DNA of 64,000 nt from Kalmanozyma brasiliensis GHG001 (Eukaryota; Basidiomycota; Ustilaginomycetes; Ustilaginales), in NCBI RefSeq assembly GCF_000497045.1, contig NW_015961956.1:372001-436000 (forward strand), given 5' to 3'. How positions within the stretch are numbered: the stretch's first letter is position 1; every line of letters begins with the position of its first letter. A model generated the notes under the pieces. That model searched no databases and was not told where the DNA came from. It was given only the letters and a program-made list of their open reading frames with translations. The position numbers were made by a program, and so were the translations under genes. Below, one piece after another: positions 42,525 through 51,455 of the stretch.

Positions 42525-45500
42525 ATGAAGGCTGTCGCTACGCATCCTTCCAGTGGGAATACTTTCGCAGCATACGTGTCCAATCTGTTTGGCGGCGGTC
42601 GCCGACCCGAAAAGCAGGAAGGTGTCATGGAAGGCGCAATGTCAAGCAACCAGACACGTTCTCTTCGACGGGAGCAGGAACCCGAAGAGGTGCCAGAATT
42701 GGTGGCAGCTAGCTCAGTATCCGAAGATCACCACACCCCGGAATCTCCTGCGATGCAGACCGAATTTCGCACCGACCTCTCCTATCAGCTTTCGCACGCA
42801 CGTTCCGATCTCAGCAAAGGTGGTGACATGCCGCCGGCCCCACGTCAAGGAGCAGTCGACGACATCGCGTACGAGACAGCTCGTGCCTCGTTCGTTGACC
42901 AAAATGAACCTCCGGCAGACGCCGCCTCACCAGCGTCTTCCTCGGCCGACGCGCCAGGCTCCGACTATGAGTCTGATGGCCAAAACGATGCCTCGATGGG
43001 GATTGCCATGCAGCCAGACACGCAGGAAAGACTAGCGGTGTTGGCGACTCCCCCATTGCAACCCGTCGACGGACATATGAACGGCAGCGACGGAGCACAC
43101 ATCGATGAGCAACAAGCGGAAAATCTCGTTCCTCGGGCTGACGAGGCGAAGAACGAGCCCATTCGAGGGCGAACTCCGACAGCTGCTGCACACGACGGCG
43201 ACGACCGAGAGTCTCTGAATCGTGATGCGAGTCACGGGAGGGGAGACACAGGCATGAGCCTGATGATGGACTCGCTTCTCAATACAGTCGAACACGAGGC
43301 TGCTGTTACAGTACAGCCGGCCCCCGACCACGAGACGGCGCAAGACGATGGCGACCTGTCGACCCCTCCACCGCCCGAGCTTGCGACTGTGGACGACACC
43401 ATTGCCCAGGCTTCCGAGTCAGCCAATCCTCTGATTCGCACAGCAGAAGTCGACGATGCTGCTTCAGATACCGCCAAACGCCAGAAACTGGACGACTCCG
43501 AGAGCCTCACCCCTGACTCTGCTGCGGACGCTGATGTCGACGCAGGCACAGTCGGATCCGATCCCAAGCAGCCAGTCAAGAAGCAAGCCAGAGCTCCTGC
43601 AAAGCCGAAGGCTCCTACGAAGGCGAAAGCACCCTCAAAGCAGAAGGCACCCCCCAAGCCCAAAGCGCCTCCGAAGCCGAAAAAAGAGCCGAAGGCAAAA
43701 GGGAAGAAGGCAGCAGCGCAGCAGAATGAGCCACAGGAAGCCGTCGGGACGGGAAGCGGCCAAGATCAGAACGACAGCCCTGTCGCGGATGCGCAAGAAG
43801 GTAGCAGCACCGACTCTGATGCGGCCCCAACTTCCGCCGTAGCTCCTCTCGAACAAAACGAAGCCGTCAAACCGAAGAAGGCCCGCAAGGCTCCTGCTCG
43901 AAGTCGAAAGCAGCCGGCCGCCACTGACGTCCAAGCCAACAGCCATCTTGAAGACAGTGCGGGTGCTGATACGATCGAAGCTCCTGCCGAGGATGAACCT
44001 GTGTCGCAGCCGAAGAAGACTCGGAAGACCCCAGTCCGAACGCGCAAGCAGCCAGCAAGTGCTGCCGTGGCTGAGCCAGAAGGCTTGCAGGAGCTGCAGC
44101 AGCCGGCGATCGAGCCTGCCACCATCATTGCCGCCCCGATTGAGGCGCTCCTGTCGCACCAAGTGAGCGTGCCCGAGACATCCCCACCACATGACGATAC
44201 AAAGCCTGTCGAACCAACGGGAAAGGCCAAAGGGAAGGTCACGCGGAAACCTCCGAGCAAAGCGAATGATCAAGTCCAAGCTCAAGCCGATAAAGCAGCC
44301 GATCCGGCCGCGGTCGAGCCAACAGTCGACCTCGGTACACCTCCAGCACCAATTGCTGCGTCGCGAAAGAAGGCGGCGCCGAAGCGAGCTCCAGCAAAGA
44401 ACGCCAAAGGCCGACTTGCGCAACTTCGACTTGCTCAGACGGATGGCGCAGTCTCAGAGCTGGACCTCGACGCCTTCCAGAAATCGCCAAGCATCCTCAA
44501 TTTGCCCGCTCCCGTCGCACCCGTGCGAAACCAGGAGGCATGGTCGCACGCTGGACCTTATCAAGCGACTGCGCAGGCAGTGCAAGGTGGGATTGCGCTA
44601 CAGCAAGCACCACAACAGGGAGAGATGTGTTCCGCTGCGGAGCTACAGCCAAGCCAAGCTCCTCCCGCGCCTGTTCCAGCTCCCTATGACAGCAACCACG
44701 CGGCTTCGAACATCTTCACCTCCATGGCTCCGCCCTACTATCCAGCACAAGCATGCTGGCCGGCGCGAGGCGAGATTGTGCAACAGCAGAATCGCGGACT
44801 GAGCTCGCTGACGAGCGCCGCATCGATCGTTGAGGCCGACACGCATTGGGCTTCGGAAACCTCAGCTGACGTGACCGGCGTCAGTTCTTCGACAGCATAC
44901 GAAGCACACTATGACGTGACGAGCCCTGCCACTGTGGCACACACTGCCGGCAGCGTGGCAGGCGATGATATGCCTGAAACAGCAGGCGCTTCGCACCAAG
45001 GCCCGTACCACAACGACCCCAGCGTCTTTCCACCCGGATGGCAGGCTCCCATCTTCCAGGTGATCGATCCCGACTATCTGCTGACAAAACTGCGAGATCA
45101 GACGGTCTGGACGTTCTGGGACTGTTACCTACCTCTAGGCTGTCGAGATCAGGACATGGTGATGATGTCCAAAGACCGAGTCGCCTTTCCCTGTGCTGCC
45201 TGGAACCCGTGTCTGTTCTCCGACAGGCTCAAGGTGGTGATCGAGCGTCCTGACCCAGCAATCACTCAGGTCCTCAAGAGGGGCGTCGAGGAGAATCGCC
45301 AGAAGCTTGGATACAAGCCGTTGCCTTGCGTCTGGATTGACGAGGATTGGCGAGCTACGAATCTGCTGCTCTCCTTCCTGCATCCGATTCCGACGATGCA
45401 CCTGCCGGATGTACCCACGTGCCGGCTGGTGCTGGAGCTAGGTCTGCGATATGGAGTAGCGAGAGCGGTTACGGCGGCGACGCAGAGGATGGCCCGGCTG

Positions 45501-45818
45501 GAGGAGGAGGCCAGAGCGCTAGCGATGAGGGACAAGGGAAAGGGTCGAGCGAGGGAGGAAGACATTGCTGCCGAGCTGGCGGAGCGCGGCTGGCAGGGCT
45601 CGCATCATTCACGAGGCGATGCGACGAGAGAAGGCCCGAGTCTGAATGAGCTCAGAGTCGATGGACGGGCGAGCAGCAGATACGCCGAGCGAACGATGAC
45701 GCGGCGTCCAAAACGTATTCTCACATCAACACTCCCGAAAACGCACACAAGGTGCGCACAAACCGCTTCAGCATCAGTGGCGAAGCAATCGTTCCTACCC
45801 TTTTCAAAAGTCTATTGA
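42525..45818 (+). CDS. Large Lys/Pro/Ala-rich protein with BTB-like C-terminal domain, 1097 aa
   Basis: I do not recognise a named protein. The ATG at 42525 (MKAVATHPSS) is the first in the frame. Residues about 1-340 are acidic and Ser-rich. Residues about 345-400 form a run of Lys-Pro-Ala units (KAPTKAKAPSKQKAPPKPK style) like a histone H1 tail. A 15-residue unit occurs twice, at about 449 (KPKKARKAPARSRKQ) and 495 (QPKKTRKTPVRTRKQ), with a third weaker copy. At about 880-990 the sequence DRVAFPCAAWNPCLFSDRL...LLLSFLHPIPTMHLPDVPTCRLVLELGLRYGVARAV has the layout of a fungal BTB/POZ fold. A basic nuclear, DNA- or chromatin-binding role is plausible. Its stop lies 45 bp from that of the convergent VWA8 gene. 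An intron near the C-terminus is possible. Confidence 0.75.
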   Translation: MKAVATHPSSGNTFAAYVSNLFGGGRRPEKQEGVMEGAMSSNQTRSLRREQEPEEVPELVAASSVSEDHHTPESPAMQTEFRTDLSYQLSHARSDLSKGGDMPPAPRQGAVDDIAYETARASFVDQNEPPADAASPASSSADAPGSDYESDGQNDASMGIAMQPDTQERLAVLATPPLQPVDGHMNGSDGAHIDEQQAENLVPRADEAKNEPIRGRTPTAAAHDGDDRESLNRDASHGRGDTGMSLMMDSLLNTVEHEAAVTVQPAPDHETAQDDGDLSTPPPPELATVDDTIAQASESANPLIRTAEVDDAASDTAKRQKLDDSESLTPDSAADADVDAGTVGSDPKQPVKKQARAPAKPKAPTKAKAPSKQKAPPKPKAPPKPKKEPKAKGKKAAAQQNEPQEAVGTGSGQDQNDSPVADAQEGSSTDSDAAPTSAVAPLEQNEAVKPKKARKAPARSRKQPAATDVQANSHLEDSAGADTIEAPAEDEPVSQPKKTRKTPVRTRKQPASAAVAEPEGLQELQQPAIEPATIIAAPIEALLSHQVSVPETSPPHDDTKPVEPTGKAKGKVTRKPPSKANDQVQAQADKAADPAAVEPTVDLGTPPAPIAASRKKAAPKRAPAKNAKGRLAQLRLAQTDGAVSELDLDAFQKSPSILNLPAPVAPVRNQEAWSHAGPYQATAQAVQGGIALQQAPQQGEMCSAAELQPSQAPPAPVPAPYDSNHAASNIFTSMAPPYYPAQACWPARGEIVQQQNRGLSSLTSAASIVEADTHWASETSADVTGVSSSTAYEAHYDVTSPATVAHTAGSVAGDDMPETAGASHQGPYHNDPSVFPPGWQAPIFQVIDPDYLLTKLRDQTVWTFWDCYLPLGCRDQDMVMMSKDRVAFPCAAWNPCLFSDRLKVVIERPDPAITQVLKRGVEENRQKLGYKPLPCVWIDEDWRATNLLLSFLHPIPTMHLPDVPTCRLVLELGLRYGVARAVTAATQRMARLEEEARALAMRDKGKGRAREEDIAAELAERGWQGSHHSRGDATREGPSLNELRVDGRASSRYAERTMTRRPKRILTSTLPKTHTRCAQTASASVAKQSFLPFSKVY

Positions 45819-45863
45819 TCTGGTCATCAAAAGCACCCACGAAATGAAATTTTTCCACCGTCT

Positions 45864-48800
45864 CTACGAATTCTGAACGACGCTCGTAAGGATGTTGCTC
45901 AAGATGCGCGGAATGTCCTTTGTCTCTCTAGCGACGTGCGTCTGAGTCGGCAGCTGTTTGGCCAGATGGAGCGCCTCGTTGCCCTTATCGATGAAGATGA
46001 GCGACGTCTTGACCTGTGCATCGAGTCTGAGGAGCTGTGCGAGGCGCTGGTGCGTGATGCCGTACCTGCTGAGGTTGGCGTCGCTGAGCACAATGACAAA
46101 GTAGTCGTCCATCGGGCTTTGGTGCGGGTCCTGTTCGACGATGGGCTGATTTAGGCCTGTGCTGGTCGTGTCGTTGATCGTGTTACCCTCTGGTGGCGGG
46201 GGCAGGTGGGAGGGGAGGAGGCTCTTGACTTGTCGAATGGACTTTTCGATGCACTTGAGCGTGTTGTCCCCCGAATCGCAGTACTGGGTGTGACTGACGA
46301 TGGCGCGGAGGATGCGGTACATGTCGCCGTCACTCTTGGGCATTCTACCGAGGGGTACGAGGGGAATCATATCCAAATCACCGCTGTGACCGACGATGTC
46401 GACCGCAAAGCGCTCCGTTGCGTCCTCCAACCGCGAAAAGGCCTGCATGACCATGAGGGCCACTTCCAACTCGCGCTCCAGTCGTCCATCGTACTGCATG
46501 TGATACATCGACGCGGAGAGATCCAGGACGATGCGGATGCGCTTGGGTTTGATCTGCGGCGCACCCGGGTCGGGTGGCATCTCCGCCCGTCGTTTGAAGA
46601 TCCCCCGCTCACCAGCTAGGCCTTCAGACAAGCGTCGCTCGTCCAACTCGCCTTCCTGCTGCCGCGTCAACCACGCCCGCTCGTACCGGTTCGCCTTGAG
46701 ATCGTTGAGCACGTTCGACAGGTGCTGCACCTGCGAGGCGACTTTTTGCTTCATCTCGTGCAGGTTGACCGCTTCGTGGGGTTGCATGCCGTTTTCTTTG
46801 AGTTCCTTCTCCAGGGCTTCGCGCGCCATTTCGCGGGCTTGCTTCTTGAGGTGATCGGGAACGTCATTTTTGAGCTCCTTGCTGATTTGATGGATCTTGT
46901 GGCCAGTGTATTGACGTCCGTAGCCACCGCGACCGCCGAGGCCCATCGTGTCGCGGCCTCCGGTGCCGCCCTTCCACGTGTTCCCGCCGACGTGGGCCTC
47001 GTTTTTGGGATCAACTTTGCCCTCCTTTGGCTTGTCCAGGTTGGTATCCCTCCCAGCCTTTTTCGGATCAAAGTCCTCTTTACCAGGATGAAACTCGGCC
47101 TTGATGCCCTTTTCGGCGTTGCGGATGCGCTCGAGGTCCTGCTCTCGCAAAATATCGAGCGAAAGCTGTTCAATGGGCAGATTGCGTTTGCGCAACGTCT
47201 CGACGACCCAACGGATGCTCTCCGGTCGATGCAGGTCGAAGGCGAGCGTGTTGAGCAGCACGCTGGAGAGCGGCTCGTCGGGGTACTTTTGCATGTGCGC
47301 GACGAGGTGGAGGAGTTCTCGGAGCGAGTAGGGGTGGTTGATCAGCCCAGACTCGAAGCCGGCGCGGAGGTCGTGGAAGGCCAGATCGAGGCGACGAAGC
47401 AGGTCGACGTCCACGTTGGGTGCCGCTGCTTTTAGGAGGCGAACTTCGGACTCAATGTCGGGGTTGGCGACGGCGTAGCAGCTGAACCCCTCGCCGATGA
47501 CCTCGATAAAGTTGTTGCCGAAGAAAGGCCAGCCGGGACGGTTGGACAGGAGGACCAGGCGGAAGGTCGGGTGAACCAAGATATCCCCTCCCGCATCTTC
47601 GACACTCTCGCCACTGCGAGCGGGTCGAATGCGTCTTCCATCGGGCAGACTGAGCTCTCCTCGTTCAGCCAGACTCTTGAACACGGCAGAAACAGCGGTG
47701 GAGCACTTATCCGCCTCGTCCACCACCAAGATCCTGCCCAGCTTCACGGCGCGAACGAGCGGCGAGTCGAGGTAGCGGATCTGTCCGCCCTCGAGTGCGA
47801 TCTGCTGCAGCAATCCGGCGACGGTCGAATCGCGGTTCATCTGGATGTACTCCCTCGGCCGGCCGAGCAGCTCGAGCGTGCGATCGATGATCTTGTTCTT
47901 GCCGGTACCCTGGGAGCCCATCAGCAGCAGGTGTTCGTTGAGCAGCACCAGGTCCTCGGCGAAGGAGCAGATGAGACTGCTCTGCTGAGCATTGTTATAG
48001 AAGCTACCGCCGAGGTCCGGGATGAGCGTCTTGCCTTCAGGATCTAGGGTGTCGGCATCATAGCGCGGGATGGAGCGGACTGGGTACTCTCGATCGGACC
48101 CGTCGGAGGGGGCGAATTGAAGCGTACCTCCGTTGGCGCCGGCGACGATCTGTGGGTCGCCGATCCACAATCGCGGCACGTACTGGAACGCCCCTTCCGT
48201 GCCAGGCTTGTAGATCCCACATTCGGTGAGGAGGTTGGCGATCACCTCGCGTACCGTCAGCGGTAGGAAGTCCACCAGAAGACTGCGCCAGATGAGACCG
48301 TGGACGTCGCAGTCGTCCTGCCAGCGAGCGAGACGGGAGGCCATGCGGATGACCTGGCGCGTGCCCAGACGGCGCGACTTGGCTAGACCCAAGTTCGGAT
48401 CCGCAGACAGCGCACGATAGCGATTGACGAACTCGAAGAGACGCTTGAGGTCCGAGGTCGGTTCGGATAGCTTGATGCGAGAGAGGACGATGTGACGCTC
48501 CTCGTCGGGGTCCATGGCGCGCGTGGAGCAGATGGCAAAGAGCGTGGAGGCTTCCTCATCGAGCCAGCCTGTGGGTTTGGAGGCTGTGGCGACGACGCGG
48601 AATGTGGGACGGATGGGGACGATTTCGCCGGCAGAGATGGTGGGTCCAGCCAGCAGGTCGGCGGACGCGGGTTTGGCCGTGTCCTTCTGAGCATCACCCT
48701 CGGTCATACGCGCACCGTCCCACAGCTCAAGCTCGCGATCCTGCAACAGGCGGCTCAGACTGCCCAAGGTGGGCCCGAGCACATCGACACCGGCAAGGTG

Positions 48801-50735
48801 GACGAGCTTACCCTGCATAGCACCACGCACAAGAGGCGCAGGCTCCCATGTCGTGCTTCCGTCCTTGGCGGTGGCTCGGCGCATGAGCAGCTCGCCTCCG
48901 CCCAGATCCTTCCACAGCCACACCGACTCGTATGCGTATCCGAGTGTCGCCGCCATCAGTCCGATGCAGGTGGTCGTAGACGACGACGGCTGGTGCGCTG
49001 CCGCGGCGAGCGGGTCACTTGTCGACGCAGCACCAGGCTTGTCCGGGCTCGCCGCCTTATTGGCGGGGACGAGGCAGATGTCCCTGCCCAGCGCGTGGAG
49101 CTGCAGCAGCCGGCTGTAAATCGAAAGTACTCGGGGAGTGACGATGAGCTCTTGGCCCATAAACGTCGTGTCCCCAAGCCTCGGCACGGGTGCCAGCTCA
49201 AGTGCGCCACAAGGAACCTCGATCGTGACGCTCGGCGAGCTACCTGCAACGTGAACAAATGTGATCTGGGCGCTGGTGGGCGATACGCGTTCCACGCTAT
49301 CGACGAGGTAGCCCAAGAATCCGGTCGCGGCGAGCGTTGATTGATCCGCTCCCTCGCCCTGCTGCTCATGGATCTGCAGCTGGCCAAGTAGCGAGTCGAG
49401 CGTACGTCGTTTCTCCGCGTCGAGCGCGAACACTTGCGGATATGCCGCGCTGAGCAGCGCCAGGGTGGACGAGCTGGTTCCGACGTTCTTGTCGGTGTCC
49501 ACGGGCATATCTTTGGGCCAAGTAGGCAAGATCGGGTCGCTCTCGTCAAAGTCGAGGTTGATGAGCGATGTGACTGGAGGAAAGGTGCTGACGATATCCG
49601 TGAGCAAGGGCAGCGCTGTAGTTGGTAGATTGGGGAGTCTGGAGGTGGGTGGGATGACGTCGTTGCCCTGCGCAAGGGTGGTGTGGTACCGCAGCAGGGC
49701 AGCCCACTGGCTCCAGCGCGAGCGGAGCTGTTGTGCGCCCTCGGAGAGCTTCTCGGGCAGAGGAATGGTGGACTGCACCGATCCTTCGACCCACCTTGCC
49801 TGGAAACGCGATCGGAAAGGTGGGTCTAGCGGATAGCCGCGGTACGGTGGGACGGGCACACCCGTGGCAATGACTCGAAAGTTTGGATGCACAGGGATGA
49901 AGCGGCTCGCACCGCCCTCTTTGTGCTGCACCTCTTCCTGCTGAAACGCAGCCAGCTTCTCAGCGGGGATAAGATGACGACCGTCTGCTAGGTTCTGCTC
50001 TCGGTTCTCAAGGATGTTGTTGATGATCGGCGTGACTCCGCGTTCCGCCTTCTCGACTCCCTCGAGGATGAGCAGGTGTCCGTTCTTCATAGCCCGAATG
50101 ACAGGCCCGTCTTCAAAGACAAGATTGCCGCCAGCGGACAAGCTTCGTGTCTGCAGCAGCTCGGCTTCACCCACATCGCGGTGGAACGAGACGTACTCGT
50201 AGGGCAGCTGGATGAGAGATGCGAACGTGAGACTGAGCCTGCGGGCGTACGGACCCGGGGCAGAGAGGAGAAAGACGTCTTGACCAAGCTGCCATTTCTT
50301 GGCAAGGAACTCGAGGTGCTCGAGCGCGATGGGATCGTCCAGATTGAGCAGGAGGCGGTCGGAGGGAAGGCGTTCGGGTAGCTTGGGCTGAAACACGGGA
50401 ATGGCGACGTTGGGACCGAGGGTGAAGGTGCCGAGCTTCTCGCGGTCGTCTGTGAAGGTGCTGGGGTTGGGCGAAGGTGGTGACTGGGAGGTGGACGAGG
50501 TGGTGATGGGTGCAACACGCTGGACGTGTCGACCGATGGTCTCGATTCGGCGCTTGCCCGCCGAGGCGGCACTGGAGTCGTCAGACATGATGCCGACGGC
50601 TCTGTGTTGAGCCAATCCTGGTAGCGCCCTATGGACGTCGAAGAGGTGAGAGAAGCACCTGTATTGCGAAGCTGTTCGACCAAATCTATCGAGCTTAAGA
50701 CTGCCGGCAAATCGAGTCGACCGCCAAAGGTGCAT
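45864..50735 (-). CDS. VWA8: VWA8-type protein with two AAA modules and a C-terminal VWA domain, 1623 aa
   Basis: A very large dynein/midasin-like AAA protein. The N-terminus (MHLWRSTRFAGSLKLDRFGR) is basic and amphipathic, consistent with mitochondrial import as in animal VWA8. The first AAA module, residues about 120-300, has a degenerate P-loop (SAPGPYARRL, no GK[ST]) but retains ILEGVEKAERGVTPIINNILENRE. A second one at about 600-750 is also diverged. A third has a proper Walker A at 940-947 (GSQGTGKN) and VVDEADK as Walker B. The VWA domain at about 1398-1600 has the MIDAS motif DLSAS at 1405-1409. A Lys/Glu/Gly-rich linker (GGTGGRDTMGLGGRGG) lies between. Its activity and partners are poorly known. 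No intron is required over 4.9 kb. Confidence 0.9.
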   Translation of the reverse strand: MHLWRSTRFAGSLKLDRFGRTASQYRCFSHLFDVHRALPGLAQHRAVGIMSDDSSAASAGKRRIETIGRHVQRVAPITTSSTSQSPPSPNPSTFTDDREKLGTFTLGPNVAIPVFQPKLPERLPSDRLLLNLDDPIALEHLEFLAKKWQLGQDVFLLSAPGPYARRLSLTFASLIQLPYEYVSFHRDVGEAELLQTRSLSAGGNLVFEDGPVIRAMKNGHLLILEGVEKAERGVTPIINNILENREQNLADGRHLIPAEKLAAFQQEEVQHKEGGASRFIPVHPNFRVIATGVPVPPYRGYPLDPPFRSRFQARWVEGSVQSTIPLPEKLSEGAQQLRSRWSQWAALLRYHTTLAQGNDVIPPTSRLPNLPTTALPLLTDIVSTFPPVTSLINLDFDESDPILPTWPKDMPVDTDKNVGTSSSTLALLSAAYPQVFALDAEKRRTLDSLLGQLQIHEQQGEGADQSTLAATGFLGYLVDSVERVSPTSAQITFVHVAGSSPSVTIEVPCGALELAPVPRLGDTTFMGQELIVTPRVLSIYSRLLQLHALGRDICLVPANKAASPDKPGAASTSDPLAAAAHQPSSSTTTCIGLMAATLGYAYESVWLWKDLGGGELLMRRATAKDGSTTWEPAPLVRGAMQGKLVHLAGVDVLGPTLGSLSRLLQDRELELWDGARMTEGDAQKDTAKPASADLLAGPTISAGEIVPIRPTFRVVATASKPTGWLDEEASTLFAICSTRAMDPDEERHIVLSRIKLSEPTSDLKRLFEFVNRYRALSADPNLGLAKSRRLGTRQVIRMASRLARWQDDCDVHGLIWRSLLVDFLPLTVREVIANLLTECGIYKPGTEGAFQYVPRLWIGDPQIVAGANGGTLQFAPSDGSDREYPVRSIPRYDADTLDPEGKTLIPDLGGSFYNNAQQSSLICSFAEDLVLLNEHLLLMGSQGTGKNKIIDRTLELLGRPREYIQMNRDSTVAGLLQQIALEGGQIRYLDSPLVRAVKLGRILVVDEADKCSTAVSAVFKSLAERGELSLPDGRRIRPARSGESVEDAGGDILVHPTFRLVLLSNRPGWPFFGNNFIEVIGEGFSCYAVANPDIESEVRLLKAAAPNVDVDLLRRLDLAFHDLRAGFESGLINHPYSLRELLHLVAHMQKYPDEPLSSVLLNTLAFDLHRPESIRWVVETLRKRNLPIEQLSLDILREQDLERIRNAEKGIKAEFHPGKEDFDPKKAGRDTNLDKPKEGKVDPKNEAHVGGNTWKGGTGGRDTMGLGGRGGYGRQYTGHKIHQISKELKNDVPDHLKKQAREMAREALEKELKENGMQPHEAVNLHEMKQKVASQVQHLSNVLNDLKANRYERAWLTRQQEGELDERRLSEGLAGERGIFKRRAEMPPDPGAPQIKPKRIRIVLDLSASMYHMQYDGRLERELEVALMVMQAFSRLEDATERFAVDIVGHSGDLDMIPLVPLGRMPKSDGDMYRILRAIVSHTQYCDSGDNTLKCIEKSIRQVKSLLPSHLPPPPEGNTINDTTSTGLNQPIVEQDPHQSPMDDYFVIVLSDANLSRYGITHQRLAQLLRLDAQVKTSLIFIDKGNEALHLAKQLPTQTHVARETKDIPRILSNILTSVVQNS

Positions 50736-51200
50736 CTAAGCGGGGCCGGGCCGGGGTGTCTATTCAACGTGAGTGAAGTCCGGCTGTTTGCGATCCCTTC
50801 CTACAGCCTGCAAGAGTTGAGCTGGAGGGGCAGTTGAGTTGTGTCGGGCCAAAGAAAGACCTGCCGTCGGCTATCTTGTCTTTGTGGTGGTCTGAGCAAT
50901 AGGGTCAGAACATGCGTTGCGAAGTGTCGATCTTGCACCAAGGCAGCGCGCCACGATCCGAGCTTCTTCTCGCGGCTATCAATTTCGCGCACGTCGGGTT
51001 CGAATTCGGTAGCCGGTTACCACGCCAGCCGGCTCTGCCGGTCAGCTCGAAAACCCCATCTAGCGCGCTGCACACACAAAACTCCCACCCTTTCCTCTGA
51101 AGTGTCTTAGCATGCACAACCTCTTCCGTGTCGGCTGTCCTCCACGACTTCTCTGTCAGACGCTTGGTTATTTAGTGGGAACAAGAAGCAAAAAAGGGAG
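50736..51200. other. Promoter region of the VWA8 gene
   Basis: About 465 bp with no supported gene. It lies between the VWA8 start and the 3' end of the tRNA gene, both on the minus strand. Confidence 0.55.
51190..51195 (-). terminator. RNA polymerase III terminator of the tRNA gene
   Basis: On the minus strand a run of six T begins 6 nt after the last base of the tRNA-Tyr gene, the expected Pol III stop. Confidence 0.85.
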
Positions 51201-51306
51201 TCCGGACAGCCGGAATCGAACCGGCGACCTATGGTGCTTTTCCGTTAATACCGGATTAGGGTTTCCAATTACAAACCATCGCTACTTCCAACTGAGCTAT
51301 GTCCGG
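51201..51306 (-). tRNA. tRNA-Tyr (anticodon GTA) with a 32-nt intron
   Basis: Read on the minus strand from 51306: acceptor CCGGACA pairs with TGTCCGG at the 3' end, discriminator A at 51201; D arm GCT/AGC with loop AGTTGGAA; anticodon stem ATGGT/ACCAT; loop TTGTAA with anticodon GTA; five-base variable loop; T arm GCCGG-TTCGATT-CCGGC. After the base 3' to the anticodon there is a 32-nt intron, leaving a 74-nt mature tRNA. All tRNA-Tyr genes of fungi carry an intron at this place, which supports the call. Internal A box (TAGCTCAGTTGG) and B box (GGTTCGATTCC) are present. Confidence 0.96.
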
Positions 51307-51455
51307 GAGCACCATTATGCGGGGGGGGCACCGTTGTATACATATAGCTGTTCATGGCAAATATCAACACCCTCTTCCCTCTGTCGTACCTTAGACTACA
51401 CGAGGAGACGTTGCTTCATCGAGGCACTGGTGTCAGATGAAGTGTAGAGTAGAGC

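Noticed and set aside
51000..51040. GGTTCGAATTC near 51000 as another tRNA
   Set aside because: The flanking stem does not pair and no acceptor or anticodon arm is present.
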